NCBI GenBank assembly: GCA_022565615.1
Contig: JAIUMM010000006.1
Span: 1 to 57,971, forward strand
Source of the DNA: Nanobdellota archaeon
Lineage (GTDB): Archaea; Nanobdellota; Nanobdellia; Woesearchaeales; UBA583
Direction: 5' to 3'
DNA length: 57,971 nucleotides
Within the stretch, counting starts at the first letter, position 1; every line of letters begins with the position of its first letter. The notes under the pieces were generated by a model, which saw only the letters and a program-made list of their open reading frames with translations, had not been told where the DNA came from and did not search any database. Below, piece after piece: positions 40,125 to 49,951 of this stretch. A program made the translations under genes and the position numbers.

Positions 40125-41129
40125 TTAAAATAAATCAGCAAGTCCTGCTGATGAATCTTTTTGTTCTTCTTTAGGTGTTTCTTCTGGAGAAGAAGATTGT
40201 GTTGTTCCTTCATTTGCTTGAGAAGCAACTGGTTGTGCAATTACAAGACCAGCAGGTTGTAGCTCACTTGGAAGAGTTGAGGCAACTCCTGCCATTTGTG
40301 AGTTTGCTTTACTCAATAACAAATTTATTGTTTCAGCTGCAGGGTATGCAACTCCAACTCCTAAACCTAATGAATCTCTTCCAGCTGTACTTATGAAATG
40401 AGTAATATTCTCAATAGTATAGTATTCAAGTCCAATTGATAAAAAGTGTGCTCTTGCAGCTTCATTTGCAATATCAGCTATAATTGCTCCTTCATCAACT
40501 TCTAATACTCCTCTATCATAAATAGTACCTTCTTCATAAATTGCCTTAATGTTTAAACCAACTTCCATAGGTTCAATACCTAGTCTTGTTAAAATTTCTG
40601 CAAGTTTAGGACTAATTACATTTCCTTCTTTAACTGCAACTGAATCTTCTTTAATTTCAACTTTACCAGCATTAATTCCTGCTTTAATTTTCAAAGCTCC
40701 AAGCTCTCCAATAATTGGTCCTGGCGCAAATCCTGTAGGTCCTGCTGGAACAATAACATCTTTTGGTGCAATTGAACCAGGTTTTGCAGGAGCTGAGGAT
40801 TTGTTTTTTTGAACTGTTTTAAATAAAGTAAACGGATTTGCATTTGTGAAAATTAATCCAACTACTCCATTTGAATAATTATTTAATTCACTAATTGTAG
40901 GGAACTTTGTTTCAAGTTCTTGACATACAATTGAAATTAAATTTTTCTTAACAATTAAAACTTCTGCATCTTTTTTAATTGATGCTCTAATTCTTTGAAA
41001 TTGTGGTGCTGGAAGTCCTTCAACATCTAAAATACCAATAATTGAATATTTTTGAGCAAAATCTCTAATTCTTTTTGCAAAGTCTTGATTTCTTGCATTA
41101 ATTTTAGGATTATAATTTTCTAGTTCCAT
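40125..41129 (-). CDS. rpl10: 50S ribosomal protein L10 (P0)
   Basis: Archaeal P0 motifs KIKAGINAGKVEIKEDSVAVKEG, Ala-rich tail ending SSAGLADLF, shared with P1. Confidence 0.94.
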   Translation of the reverse strand: MELENYNPKINARNQDFAKRIRDFAQKYSIIGILDVEGLPAPQFQRIRASIKKDAEVLIVKKNLISIVCQELETKFPTISELNNYSNGVVGLIFTNANPFTLFKTVQKNKSSAPAKPGSIAPKDVIVPAGPTGFAPGPIIGELGALKIKAGINAGKVEIKEDSVAVKEGNVISPKLAEILTRLGIEPMEVGLNIKAIYEEGTIYDRGVLEVDEGAIIADIANEAARAHFLSIGLEYYTIENITHFISTAGRDSLGLGVGVAYPAAETINLLLSKANSQMAGVASTLPSELQPAGLVIAQPVASQANEGTTQSSSPEETPKEEQKDSSAGLADLF

Positions 41130-41130
41130 T

Positions 41131-41781
41131 TTATAACACCACCAATTTACTCATAGTAAATTTAATTCCAATATTGTTAATGTTATTCTCTCTATTCACT
41201 AATGTTTGAACAAGAGCTTGGTGAATTTGAACTATCTTTTCAGCAAGTTCTTCATCACTCTCATTTTCTGCTCCAATTGATGCTTGAAGAACCAAATTTT
41301 TACGAGTTTGTAAATGAACAGTTCTTTGTAATTTATCATATAAAGGTTGAAGTGGTGTTTTATCAGTAATAACCATTCCTAATTTAGGAGAAGGCATTTT
41401 ATTCATAGGTCCTAAAAATCGTCCAAATACTTGGGCGAATTGAGGCATGAAACTTGATTGTACAACGAATTTATCAAATTTGTGAGTGATAGTTCTAATT
41501 TTTTTCATATCACCTTTCATTGCCACCATATCATCTCCATAAAGAACATGATCAAACACACCTTCTGCTTCTTTCATTGTTTTATCAACGATAACGCAAA
41601 TTTTAAGAGGTTTAGGTTTAATAGGTGTTGTCATAGTAATTCCAACATCTACTTTGTGTTCTGGTTTTTTCAAATCAATTTGTTGCAAATTAATAACGAT
41701 ATCAAGAGATTGATTAAAATTTCTTTTAGGAGTCAATTCTCTTAATTCCTTAATTTTGTTAACAACATTTTGAGTATTCAT
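41131..41781 (-). CDS. rpl1: 50S ribosomal protein L1
   Basis: RNFNQSLDIVINLQQIDLKKPEHKVDVGITM; PQFAQVFGRFLGPMNKMPSPKLG. Confidence 0.94.
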   Translation of the reverse strand: MNTQNVVNKIKELRELTPKRNFNQSLDIVINLQQIDLKKPEHKVDVGITMTTPIKPKPLKICVIVDKTMKEAEGVFDHVLYGDDMVAMKGDMKKIRTITHKFDKFVVQSSFMPQFAQVFGRFLGPMNKMPSPKLGMVITDKTPLQPLYDKLQRTVHLQTRKNLVLQASIGAENESDEELAEKIVQIHQALVQTLVNRENNINNIGIKFTMSKLVVL

Positions 41782-41885
41782 TTTTGTATTTTTTTAAAAT
41801 ATACTTCTTCTATATCTATTGATATAGTATAACGCGAAGATATGCGTTAATTATACAAATTTTATGAGATTTATAAATATTTGGG
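41782..41885 (-). promoter_or_regulatory. L1-P0-P1 operon leader with TATA-like element and two hairpins
   Basis: On the minus strand: ATATTTATAAATC promoter-like box, then TAACGC-ATATCTTC-GCGTTA (plus coordinates 41830-41849), then CTATATC-AATA-GATATAG (41810-41827), then the L1 start. Confidence 0.45.
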
Positions 41886-41924
41886 AATACAATTATTTTT
41901 AAAAGATTATTCTTGTAATATTTT

Positions 41925-42470
41925 ATGATTAAATGTAGTAAATTTAAAAATAAAACTCTAAAAAATCAATTTATTAAAGGTCAATTTACTTCTCAAGCAC
42001 TTTTTGCAATTTTTATGCTTGTACTATTTATATGGATTTTAGTATATGGATATAATGCAGTAATTGGGGCTAGTCAAGATTTAAGTGATAGAGAACTTGA
42101 AGATTTGAGAATCTCAATAGAGCAGAGAACTTCAATTTGTTCAGAACAATCTCAAAGAGGAAGACTTGAAACACTTTCAATATCAATTCCTCAAATAACA
42201 CAATTATGTTATGTTCATGATTTTAATTTTATTGATTCTGATTTAGCAAATTTACTAAATAATTCAGGTGTAGTTGAAAATAGTATTATATTGTTAAATG
42301 GTCCTATAAATTATGAGTATTTACAAATAACATCAGAGAATATAACTCTTACTAATGAATTTATGATTTACGATATTATTCCTCTTCAAAGTGGTGCAGT
42401 TCTTGCAAGTTCAGGAAATAGATGTATTATTCAAGAAGGAAGAAGTATTGATTTTAGATTTCAATGTTAA
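41925..42470 (+). CDS. pilin-like / class III signal peptide membrane protein
   Basis: NQFIKGQFTSQALFAIFMLVLFIWILVYGYNAV: KGQ followed by a hydrophobic helix. Confidence 0.5.
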   Translation: MIKCSKFKNKTLKNQFIKGQFTSQALFAIFMLVLFIWILVYGYNAVIGASQDLSDRELEDLRISIEQRTSICSEQSQRGRLETLSISIPQITQLCYVHDFNFIDSDLANLLNNSGVVENSIILLNGPINYEYLQITSENITLTNEFMIYDIIPLQSGAVLASSGNRCIIQEGRSIDFRFQC

Positions 42471-42532
42471 TTCTTATTTTTAAACTAAGTTTACGTGCTA
42501 AGGTTTAAAAGAGTGAAGTTTTTAGATATATT

Positions 42533-43108
42533 ATGAGTCAAGAAATTACAGATGAGTATAGAAATGAGATTACAGAGAAAATAATTTCTCAATTAGAAGA
42601 AGTATATGATCCTGAAATTCCAATTAATATTTATGATTTAGGTTTAATCTATAAAATCACATTAACTTCTTCAAATTCATGCCATATTTTAATGACATTA
42701 ACTTCTCCTACTTGTCCAACAGCTGAGTACATTCAAGCAATGGTTGAAGAAGCTGCAACAAATGTTCTTGAAATTGATGAATGTGATGTGGAGTTGACAT
42801 TTGAACCAAGATGGAATCCTGAGATGGTGTCACAAGAAGTAAGAGAGGAGATGGGATTTATTGTGCAAGATAGTGATACTGCACCTGAGCATGTTAAAAC
42901 AAGCATGAAAGAGCATGAGAATTTACAACTTCAAGAAACATTTAAAGGAGTTAATCAGGGCAGAAATTCAAATGTAGGAAGAGAAGAAGGAGCGGTGAGA
43001 GTTTGTTTTAATTGTTCAATTACTGAAGATAAATTACCTCTTCTTCAAGGAGTATATAAAGGAAGAGATGTGTTTATTTGTACAAAATGTATTATGAAGT
43101 ATCAATAA
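42533..43108 (+). CDS. DUF59/MIP18 (SufT-like) protein with C-terminal zinc-ribbon-like motif
   Basis: QLEEVYDPEIPINIYDLGLIYKI, MTLTSPTCPTAEYI, FEPRWNPEMVSQEVREEMGF; C-terminal CFNC..CTKC. Confidence 0.85.
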   Translation: MSQEITDEYRNEITEKIISQLEEVYDPEIPINIYDLGLIYKITLTSSNSCHILMTLTSPTCPTAEYIQAMVEEAATNVLEIDECDVELTFEPRWNPEMVSQEVREEMGFIVQDSDTAPEHVKTSMKEHENLQLQETFKGVNQGRNSNVGREEGAVRVCFNCSITEDKLPLLQGVYKGRDVFICTKCIMKYQ

Positions 43109-43172
43109 AAACTGATTAAATATATATTTGAAAGTTAAAAATATTTATAAACTATTTATATAAAAAGTATTT

Positions 43173-43892
43173 ATGAGTTATAAATTACTAATTAATTTTT
43201 TCATTATTATTATGGTTTTTATATTAGGAAATTCTTATGCTTATTCTATTTTAACTCCTCCACTTTCAGATTTTAAAATAGAGTGTTCTAACTTTAATGA
43301 ATTATACTTAAAAAATGAATTATTGAGCAATTTTAATCAAACTCAGACCATTGAGAACTATGATTTACAAGAAATAATGATTAATTCATTTTCTAATATA
43401 TCAGTTATGAGTACTCTTGCTTTAACTTTTATTATATCAACATTATATGATTATGATTTATCAGTTAATAATCAAACAAATTATAATTTCACAATATATT
43501 TTTCAGAACTTTGTAATTCAAAAAAATTATCTGATTTGAATATGAACTTTTATACAGAAAATACATCTGGATTTTGGATAAGTTCACAGATATTTATTCA
43601 AGAAGAGAATTTTTATCTTAATTCAAATAATCTTGAATATCTTTTATATAGTCCCCACATAACTGAGGTTATTGGAAATAAAAATACTTTTTGTAGTTCA
43701 GGAATTATTAGGGAGTATAATTATAAATTAATTAAAAAGACTGAAAACTGGGAATTATTTAGAGGAGAATTAGTTGAAAGTTGTGCATATTATTTTATTA
43801 TATATTTACCTTTATTTTTAATTATTTTCGGTCTTTCATTATTTATAGTATTTCTATATAAAAATAAAGTAAATTTTTCAAATTTCAAATAA
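43173..43892 (+). CDS. secreted/membrane protein of unknown function
   Basis: Signal peptide and C-terminal TM; ATATTTATAA box about 27 nt upstream of the ATG. Confidence 0.5.
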   Translation: MSYKLLINFFIIIMVFILGNSYAYSILTPPLSDFKIECSNFNELYLKNELLSNFNQTQTIENYDLQEIMINSFSNISVMSTLALTFIISTLYDYDLSVNNQTNYNFTIYFSELCNSKKLSDLNMNFYTENTSGFWISSQIFIQEENFYLNSNNLEYLLYSPHITEVIGNKNTFCSSGIIREYNYKLIKKTENWELFRGELVESCAYYFIIYLPLFLIIFGLSLFIVFLYKNKVNFSNFK

Positions 43893-44069
43893 ATATCTAA
43901 AAAAATAGTTAAATTTCAGTTTTTTTACAGGATTAGAGTTTTTAGTAGTCTTAATATAAGTGTATCTATAAAAAACAATTTTCATTTAAATATATTTTAC
44001 TTAATTTATTACTATTATTACTTAATATATCTATATTATTTTTCTTTACAACTCTTTAAATTATTTTTT

Positions 44070-45125
44070 TTATTTTTCATCTAGAATTGTGTATTCTTCT
44101 CTAATAAATCTCAGTAACACCATTGTAATTGAAATGATAATTGGTCCAATAATTAAACCTAATATTCCAAATGCAAAAATACCTCCTACAAATCCTACAA
44201 AAACTAATGGAGGAGGAGTAGTTTCTTTGTGACTCATTAAAATAGGCCTAATGAAATTGTCAATTAATGAAATTACAGTGAGTCCATAGATGAATAACAA
44301 TGTTCCAGCTTCTGGTTGATTGATAATAAAATAATAAATACTCACAGGAACCCAGACCATAGGTGTTCCTAAGTATGGAACTAAACTCACAATTAAAGTT
44401 AAAAATATAATAATTAATAAATTAGGAAATCCATATATAACATCTAAAATAATATATCCAATTGCAGCTACAAATGTTTGAATTAAACCTGTTAAAAAAT
44501 ATCCTCTAAATAATACTTGAATATTTTTAGAAATATTTCTAAAAATCTCATCTTGTTTTTTTCTAGTTAATGGCAAATAATCATTTAATGATTCAAAAAT
44601 TTCTTTTGAATAAATTAGTAAATAATACGTTACAAATAAAATAATAATTAAATTTAAAATAATTAAAGGAAGAGATTCAATAAATCCTTGAACCCATGAA
44701 CCTATAAATTGAACCATTGAAACTATAAATCCTGAAATATCAAAAGATTCAAAAATTCTTGAATTTGTAACTTGAGAAAGAGCAGTTGTTAAAAATTCAT
44801 TTAATAATTCAGGGTTTTCAATATATTCTCTATAATCTAAAACTAATAATCCCATTCGTAAAATAATGAAGTAAAATAAAAACATTAAAGGTAAAAAAAA
44901 ACCAAGAGTTGCACAAGTTAGAGCCAGAATTGAACATAAACTCTTAGAAGGAAATCGTTGTAAAAATCCAATGTATAATGGATGTAAAAAATATGCAAGT
45001 ATAACACTTAAAATTAAAACTTGTAAAATATCTGCAATTACTAAAAATGTTAAGAATAAAAATAATGCAGTGAGTCCAAGGATAAAATTTCTCTCAGCAT
45101 TTTTAGTATATCGTTGTGATGACAT
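44070..45125 (-). CDS. AI-2E family (PerM-like) transporter
   Basis: Multi-TM; LSVILAYFLHPLY, GYIILDVIYGFPNLLIIIFLTLIVSLVPYLGTPMVWVPVSIY, FIRPILMSHKETTPPPLVFVGFVGGIFAFGILGLIIGPIIIS. Confidence 0.88.
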   Translation of the reverse strand: MSSQRYTKNAERNFILGLTALFLFLTFLVIADILQVLILSVILAYFLHPLYIGFLQRFPSKSLCSILALTCATLGFFLPLMFLFYFIILRMGLLVLDYREYIENPELLNEFLTTALSQVTNSRIFESFDISGFIVSMVQFIGSWVQGFIESLPLIILNLIIILFVTYYLLIYSKEIFESLNDYLPLTRKKQDEIFRNISKNIQVLFRGYFLTGLIQTFVAAIGYIILDVIYGFPNLLIIIFLTLIVSLVPYLGTPMVWVPVSIYYFIINQPEAGTLLFIYGLTVISLIDNFIRPILMSHKETTPPPLVFVGFVGGIFAFGILGLIIGPIIISITMVLLRFIREEYTILDEK

Positions 45126-45171
45126 TTTAGTTAAATATAGTATAAGTAATCTTGAGTTATTTATAAATTAT

Positions 45172-45537
45172 CTATTTATAATTATATGTTTTTTCAAATA
45201 ATTTAATTACATTATTTTTAAATTCAATTTCAACATCAACAAGTTCTTCTTCTACTTGTTTTGATGAAAGAGTGTCAATTGCTAAAATTGCAATTTTTTT
45301 ACCTCTAACTTTGAGTAATTTTTGATACATTTTAACAGAATTGTGATACATATTTTTAATTTTAATATTTGAATCTGTTTTATCTGATTCTTTTTTTTTC
45401 TCTTTTAAAAATATTTCAACCGCTTTAAAGAAATGCTTTGGAAGAGTATTTAATGTGGCAGTTTTTTCTTCTTCTCTTAGAACATTGTATAAAGAATTAA
45501 ATGTAATAATTGGTAATTCTAAATTCTCTGATTCCAT
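45172..45537 (-). CDS. GINS-like (Gins15/51-type A domain) protein
   Basis: FNSLYNVLREEEKTATLNTLPKHFFKAVEIFLKE...KMYQKLLKVRGKKIAILAI resembles the archaeal GINS A domain. Confidence 0.5.
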   Translation of the reverse strand: MESENLELPIITFNSLYNVLREEEKTATLNTLPKHFFKAVEIFLKEKKKESDKTDSNIKIKNMYHNSVKMYQKLLKVRGKKIAILAIDTLSSKQVEEELVDVEIEFKNNVIKLFEKTYNYK

Positions 45538-45658
45538 ATATAATTTAAGTTAGATATTTATTTAAACCTTTGCTAGCGTTTTTACAATTTTTTATATTAT
45601 TTTACAATTTTTCTCTTAAAAAATTAAAAAAAATTAAAAAGAACTAATGTTTTATAGT

Positions 45659-47617
45659 AGTATGAATGTAATAAAACAACTTCCCTCTGAACTTTCAGAT
45701 CAAATTGCTGCAGGAGAAGTTATTCAAAATCCAGCTTCATTAATTAAAGAATTAATTGAAAATTCAATTGATGCTCAAGCTACTTCTATTGAAATTGAAC
45801 TTACAAATTCAGGATTTGAGAGTATTACTGTAAAAGATGATGGAGTTGGAATTGAAAAAATATATTTACACTTAGCACCAAAAAGGCATGCAACTTCAAA
45901 AATTTCTTCTTTTGATGATCTATATAATATTTCAACAATGGGATTTAGAGGAGAAGCACTTGCATCAATTTTTTCAGTTGCAAAAGTAGTATTAAAATCA
46001 AAACCAAAAAATCAAGAATATGCGTATCAAATTTCAACTTCTTCTATGAATGTTGAGAAAACTGCACATAATAATGGGACTTCTATTACTGTTGAAGATT
46101 TGTTTTATAATACTCCTGCAAGAAAAAAATATCTCAAAAACTCACAATTAGAATTAAAAGAAATTCTTAAAGTTATAAAGTTAATAAGTATTATTCATCC
46201 TCATCTTAAAATTTCTCTAAAAAATAATTCTAAGGAGATATTTAAAAAAACTCATTATTCAAATTTAAAAGACAATTGTTTAGAAGTTTTAGAATTAAAT
46301 AGTGAAGTTGAATTATTTGATATATCTATTACATCTCCTCATTTTATTATTTCAGGTTTTATAATAAATCCAAATGATTTAAATTATGCAACTAGAAAGC
46401 ATGAATATGTTTATGTAAATTCAAGACCTGTTGAGTCAAAAATTATTCATAAAGCAGTTTTAAATGGAATTGGAACAAATATTCACTTAGGAAGATTTCC
46501 TTTGTACGTATTAAATATTATAATTGATCCACAACTCATTGATGTAAATATTCATCCAGCAAAACTTGAAATTAAATTTGAACAAGAAGCATTTATTTTT
46601 GAACAAATAAGTAAAGGAATTCAACAATTATTTCAAGAACAATTACTTTTCAAAAAAGCTCAAATTTCAAGTAAGGAGAAACAAACTACATTTATTGAGA
46701 AATCTAAAAATGAATTAAGTAGTAATCTTACTAATAAATATAATAAAAATAATACTCAAAAATCATATTTTTTAAGAGATTCACAGCAGGAGTTAGAATT
46801 AGTATCATCTTCAATTCAAGAGAAAATAACTAATAATTCATACGATGAAAGAAAAAATAATATTAATGAGGCTATGAAAAATGATTCTAATGATACTCAA
46901 AATAAAGTTCGTACAAATAGTTCAATTAAAACACCTTTAATAATATCAAAAGAAACTCAAAACTTAGAAGAAGTTCAAGGTCCCTTGAGTGAATATTTTT
47001 CAAATTATAGAATTTTAGGTCAATTACATAAAACATTCATATTAGTTGAAACTCAAAGAGGGTTGATTGTAATAGACCAGCACGTTGTTGAAGAAAAATT
47101 TTATTTTGAATTGTTTAAACAATATTATAGTTCAAATAATCTACAAAAAAATCAACGAACTCAATATCAAGAACTGTTAAAACCAATTATTATTCCAATC
47201 TCAAAAGAAGAAGAGTTAGTATTTAGTGAGATACAATCAATTTTAGAGCAATTAGGATTTGGGGTTGAATTACTTAAAGAAAGAGAAATTATTGTAAGAA
47301 CTCTTCCTTTTAATTTAAAAGGTAAATGTCTGGATGTATCAATTATTAAAGATGTATTAGATAGTATGAATAATTCTTCTAGTTTTGAATTAATAAAAAA
47401 TTCAAAAGAATATCTACATTCTCATATTATTGAACACTTAGCAGTTCTTTCATGTAAATCTTCAATTAGAGCAGGTGATGAACTTACAATGAGCCAAATG
47501 CATGAATTAATTCATAAATTAAAAAGATTAGAAGAACCTTTTAATTGTCCTCATGGTAGGCCTATAATTGTTGAATATTCTTTTAATGATTTTGAAAAGA
47601 TGTTTAAAAGAAAATAA
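45659..47617 (+). CDS. mutL: DNA mismatch repair protein MutL with endonuclease-type C-terminus
   Basis: IKQLPSELSDQIAAGEVIQNPASLIKELIENSIDAQA, DDGVGI, ATSKI, GFRGEALASI; C-terminal VIDQHVVEEKFYFE, SCKSSIRAGDELT, NCPHGRPI. Start placed at the internal ATG 45662/45659 region (ORF from 45647). Confidence 0.92.
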   Translation, partial: SMNVIKQLPSELSDQIAAGEVIQNPASLIKELIENSIDAQATSIEIELTNSGFESITVKDDGVGIEKIYLHLAPKRHATSKISSFDDLYNISTMGFRGEALASIFSVAKVVLKSKPKNQEYAYQISTSSMNVEKTAHNNGTSITVEDLFYNTPARKKYLKNSQLELKEILKVIKLISIIHPHLKISLKNNSKEIFKKTHYSNLKDNCLEVLELNSEVELFDISITSPHFIISGFIINPNDLNYATRKHEYVYVNSRPVESKIIHKAVLNGIGTNIHLGRFPLYVLNIIIDPQLIDVNIHPAKLEIKFEQEAFIFEQISKGIQQLFQEQLLFKKAQISSKEKQTTFIEKSKNELSSNLTNKYNKNNTQKSYFLRDSQQELELVSSSIQEKITNNSYDERKNNINEAMKNDSNDTQNKVRTNSSIKTPLIISKETQNLEEVQGPLSEYFSNYRILGQLHKTFILVETQRGLIVIDQHVVEEKFYFELFKQYYSSNNLQKNQRTQYQELLKPIIIPISKEEELVFSEIQSILEQLGFGVELLKEREIIVRTLPFNLKGKCLDVSIIKDVLDSMNNSSSFELIKNSKEYLHSHIIEHLAVLSCKSSIRAGDELTMSQMHELIHKLKRLEEPFNCPHGRPIIVEYSFNDFEKMFKRK

Positions 47618-47630
47618 TTTTTCTACAAAT

Positions 47631-48449
47631 TCAATCTTGTAGTGTTTTTATAACTTCTTCTAATTTTCTAAACCCTATTATTTCATTTTTTCTTAGCTCA
47701 TTTTCAAGATTTCCTAATCCTTTAATTTTATATCTTGAATCAAAATTAGTATATCTACTTAATTGTTCTTTGTTCCCAATTAGCCATTTAGAATCATTTT
47801 CACATAAATAATTTGCTCTAAATAATCTTTCATTGTCCCAACTATCGTGACCATTTGGATATCCTAAAATATCAAGATAATTAGTAAATGTTGCAAGTGT
47901 ATATGCTCTATCCAAAGGTTGTAAATGAGTTTGTAAAAATGAAACTTTTTCAAATTCTTGTTGTTTATTTAACTCTTCAATATTAAAATTAAAATGAGTT
48001 GAGTAGTCCCAATAATACGCTGGAGTATCTTCATCACTTAAAAATCCTCTTTCATACACTTGTGTTAATGTATGAGAAGATTCAACCATCTTCTTAAGTC
48101 TTCTATATGAATTTAAAACTGATGAAATTTCTCCCAAATCATCAGAGATTTGAATAATTCCAGGTCTATGCCCTAGTTTAAACGCATGAGTAGTTTGAAA
48201 ACTTTTTTCTAATATTGAAGGGTCTTTTTGTGCTTGTTGGATTTTTTCTTTTGTATTTTGTAATAGTTCTTCAATTGAAATTTTAGAAGAAGTTTGAGTA
48301 CCTTGAAATCCAATTCTTTGAATACTACAATTATTGTGTAAATAATCAAAAAGAGGTTTACAATGCTCGTACTCTTTTCTTCTAAAATCTTCAAATTTTT
48401 TATTTATTTCTTCAATTTCTTGAGGGTCGGTTATGAGTGTGAGTGTCAT
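47631..48449 (-). CDS. hypothetical protein
   Basis: 272-aa ORF, no family recognised. Confidence 0.5.
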   Translation of the reverse strand: MTLTLITDPQEIEEINKKFEDFRRKEYEHCKPLFDYLHNNCSIQRIGFQGTQTSSKISIEELLQNTKEKIQQAQKDPSILEKSFQTTHAFKLGHRPGIIQISDDLGEISSVLNSYRRLKKMVESSHTLTQVYERGFLSDEDTPAYYWDYSTHFNFNIEELNKQQEFEKVSFLQTHLQPLDRAYTLATFTNYLDILGYPNGHDSWDNERLFRANYLCENDSKWLIGNKEQLSRYTNFDSRYKIKGLGNLENELRKNEIIGFRKLEEVIKTLQD

Positions 48450-48506
48450 AGTATAATTAAGGAATACAAATATTTATATTAATTCAATATAATTAATATA
48501 ATTAAT

Positions 48507-49331
48507 ATGATTTATAGAAAAGTTATAAAACAAGGAAATTCGGCATTTACAATTACTCTTCCAATTGGTTGGATTAATAACAATAATATAAAAGGAGGAG
48601 ATATTGTAGCAGTTGATGTAGATAATACTTCTTTAAAAATTTCAACACAGTCAAATAGTTCAAAAAAACAAGTAGTTTGTAATGTTACTGAGTTATCAAG
48701 GCCTCAAATATTTCAAAAAGTTATTTCATTATATTTAAATGGATTTGATAGTATAGAGATTAATCATTCAAATTCTGATGTTATTTTAGATATTGAAAAA
48801 GAGTTCTCAGCAATGATTTTAGAAGAACATTCAAATACATTTAGTAGGTTTGTAGCAATTGATAATGAGAGTCAAAATTTAGAACTATTTTCTAAAATTT
48901 TATTTCATTTAAAGTACTTAGGAGAAAACTTTAATAAATTAGATTTAAAGAGTTTTCAAATTCAAGAAAAATTAATGGATAAATTAATTCTTCTTCAAAT
49001 TAGAAATTATAATAAGTTTTCAAATCTAAAAAAAAAATACCAAAGTATATTACTTTGTTACATTGTTGATAGTATTGTGGATTTATTGACTGAAATTAAA
49101 ATTCACATAACTAGTAAAAAATTTTCTCACGATAATTCTAATGAAAATTTGAAACTAATAGAGTTATACATTCCACTTTATGTAGACTTAATTATTAAAA
49201 ATGATACTTTAACTCTTATCACTACATTAAGAGAATTTAGAAACTCAATTAATTGTAATTCATTTGAAGATGGAATTTTATTTTCTCTTGCAGATTTAAT
49301 GTATAATTTTATAGGATTTTTAGAAAAATAA
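48507..49331 (+). CDS. PhoU-like regulator with N-terminal AbrB/SpoVT-type DNA-binding domain
   Basis: MIYRKVIKQGNSAFTITLPIGWINNNNIKGGDIVAVDVDNTSLKIS followed by a helical domain. Confidence 0.65.
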   Translation: MIYRKVIKQGNSAFTITLPIGWINNNNIKGGDIVAVDVDNTSLKISTQSNSSKKQVVCNVTELSRPQIFQKVISLYLNGFDSIEINHSNSDVILDIEKEFSAMILEEHSNTFSRFVAIDNESQNLELFSKILFHLKYLGENFNKLDLKSFQIQEKLMDKLILLQIRNYNKFSNLKKKYQSILLCYIVDSIVDLLTEIKIHITSKKFSHDNSNENLKLIELYIPLYVDLIIKNDTLTLITTLREFRNSINCNSFEDGILFSLADLMYNFIGFLEK

Positions 49332-49404
49332 TTGTATTTTAAATATTATCCTTTTAATTTAAATAAATTGAGAAAATCAATATAAAATTAAGTTTAATTT
49401 AAAT

Positions 49405-49872
49405 TTAAACTCTATTTTTTTCTTTATAATTATCAGCTTCTTCTTTCATATGGGCAGCTGCTTTAAATTGTCTTGAAATCTTTGAAGTTCTAGCCACTTT
49501 TTGAAGTTGTCCAGCTCTTCCTAATCTTGCAACTCTAAACCATTTTAAAACTGCTAATTGACTAGCTGTTCTAGGATCAATATTTGTTAAAAATAATGCA
49601 ATTAATTCAAACGGAATTGTTGCTAAAATATCTAACCATGCATCGTGGAAAAAACTTTTCCAAGTATCATGTCTTTGTTTAATTCTAATTAAATCTAATG
49701 TGAAGATTACTAGAACAACTACACTAAACCATAAATATACTTGTGTAAGTCCACTTACGATTTGAAATATTTCTAATATTAGAAATATTGTTACAATAAA
49801 TACGGATAGAAATACTAAAAAATCTAGTACTCTATCATACATTGTTTTTTCTTCAATGAAATATTCTTCCAT
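49405..49872 (-). CDS. voltage-sensor-domain-like (ion-channel S1-S4) protein lacking a pore
   Basis: S1-S3-like TMs with WLDILATIPFELIALF and S4-like LKWFRVARLGRAGQLQKVARTSK; 155 aa, no S5-P-S6. Confidence 0.65.
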   Translation of the reverse strand: MEEYFIEEKTMYDRVLDFLVFLSVFIVTIFLILEIFQIVSGLTQVYLWFSVVVLVIFTLDLIRIKQRHDTWKSFFHDAWLDILATIPFELIALFLTNIDPRTASQLAVLKWFRVARLGRAGQLQKVARTSKISRQFKAAAHMKEEADNYKEKNRV

Positions 49873-49951
49873 ATATAATTCATATAAAAATAATTTATAA
49901 ATATTTTATTAACTCCTCCGCAGAGACTATATTGAATTGAACAAAATATGT

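Noticed and set aside
40175-40812. Plus-strand ORFs 40175..40396 and 40549..40812 opposite ribosomal P0
   Set aside because: Antisense to rpl10; no independent evidence. The same reasoning applies to 41458..41745 opposite rpl1 and 10635..10874.
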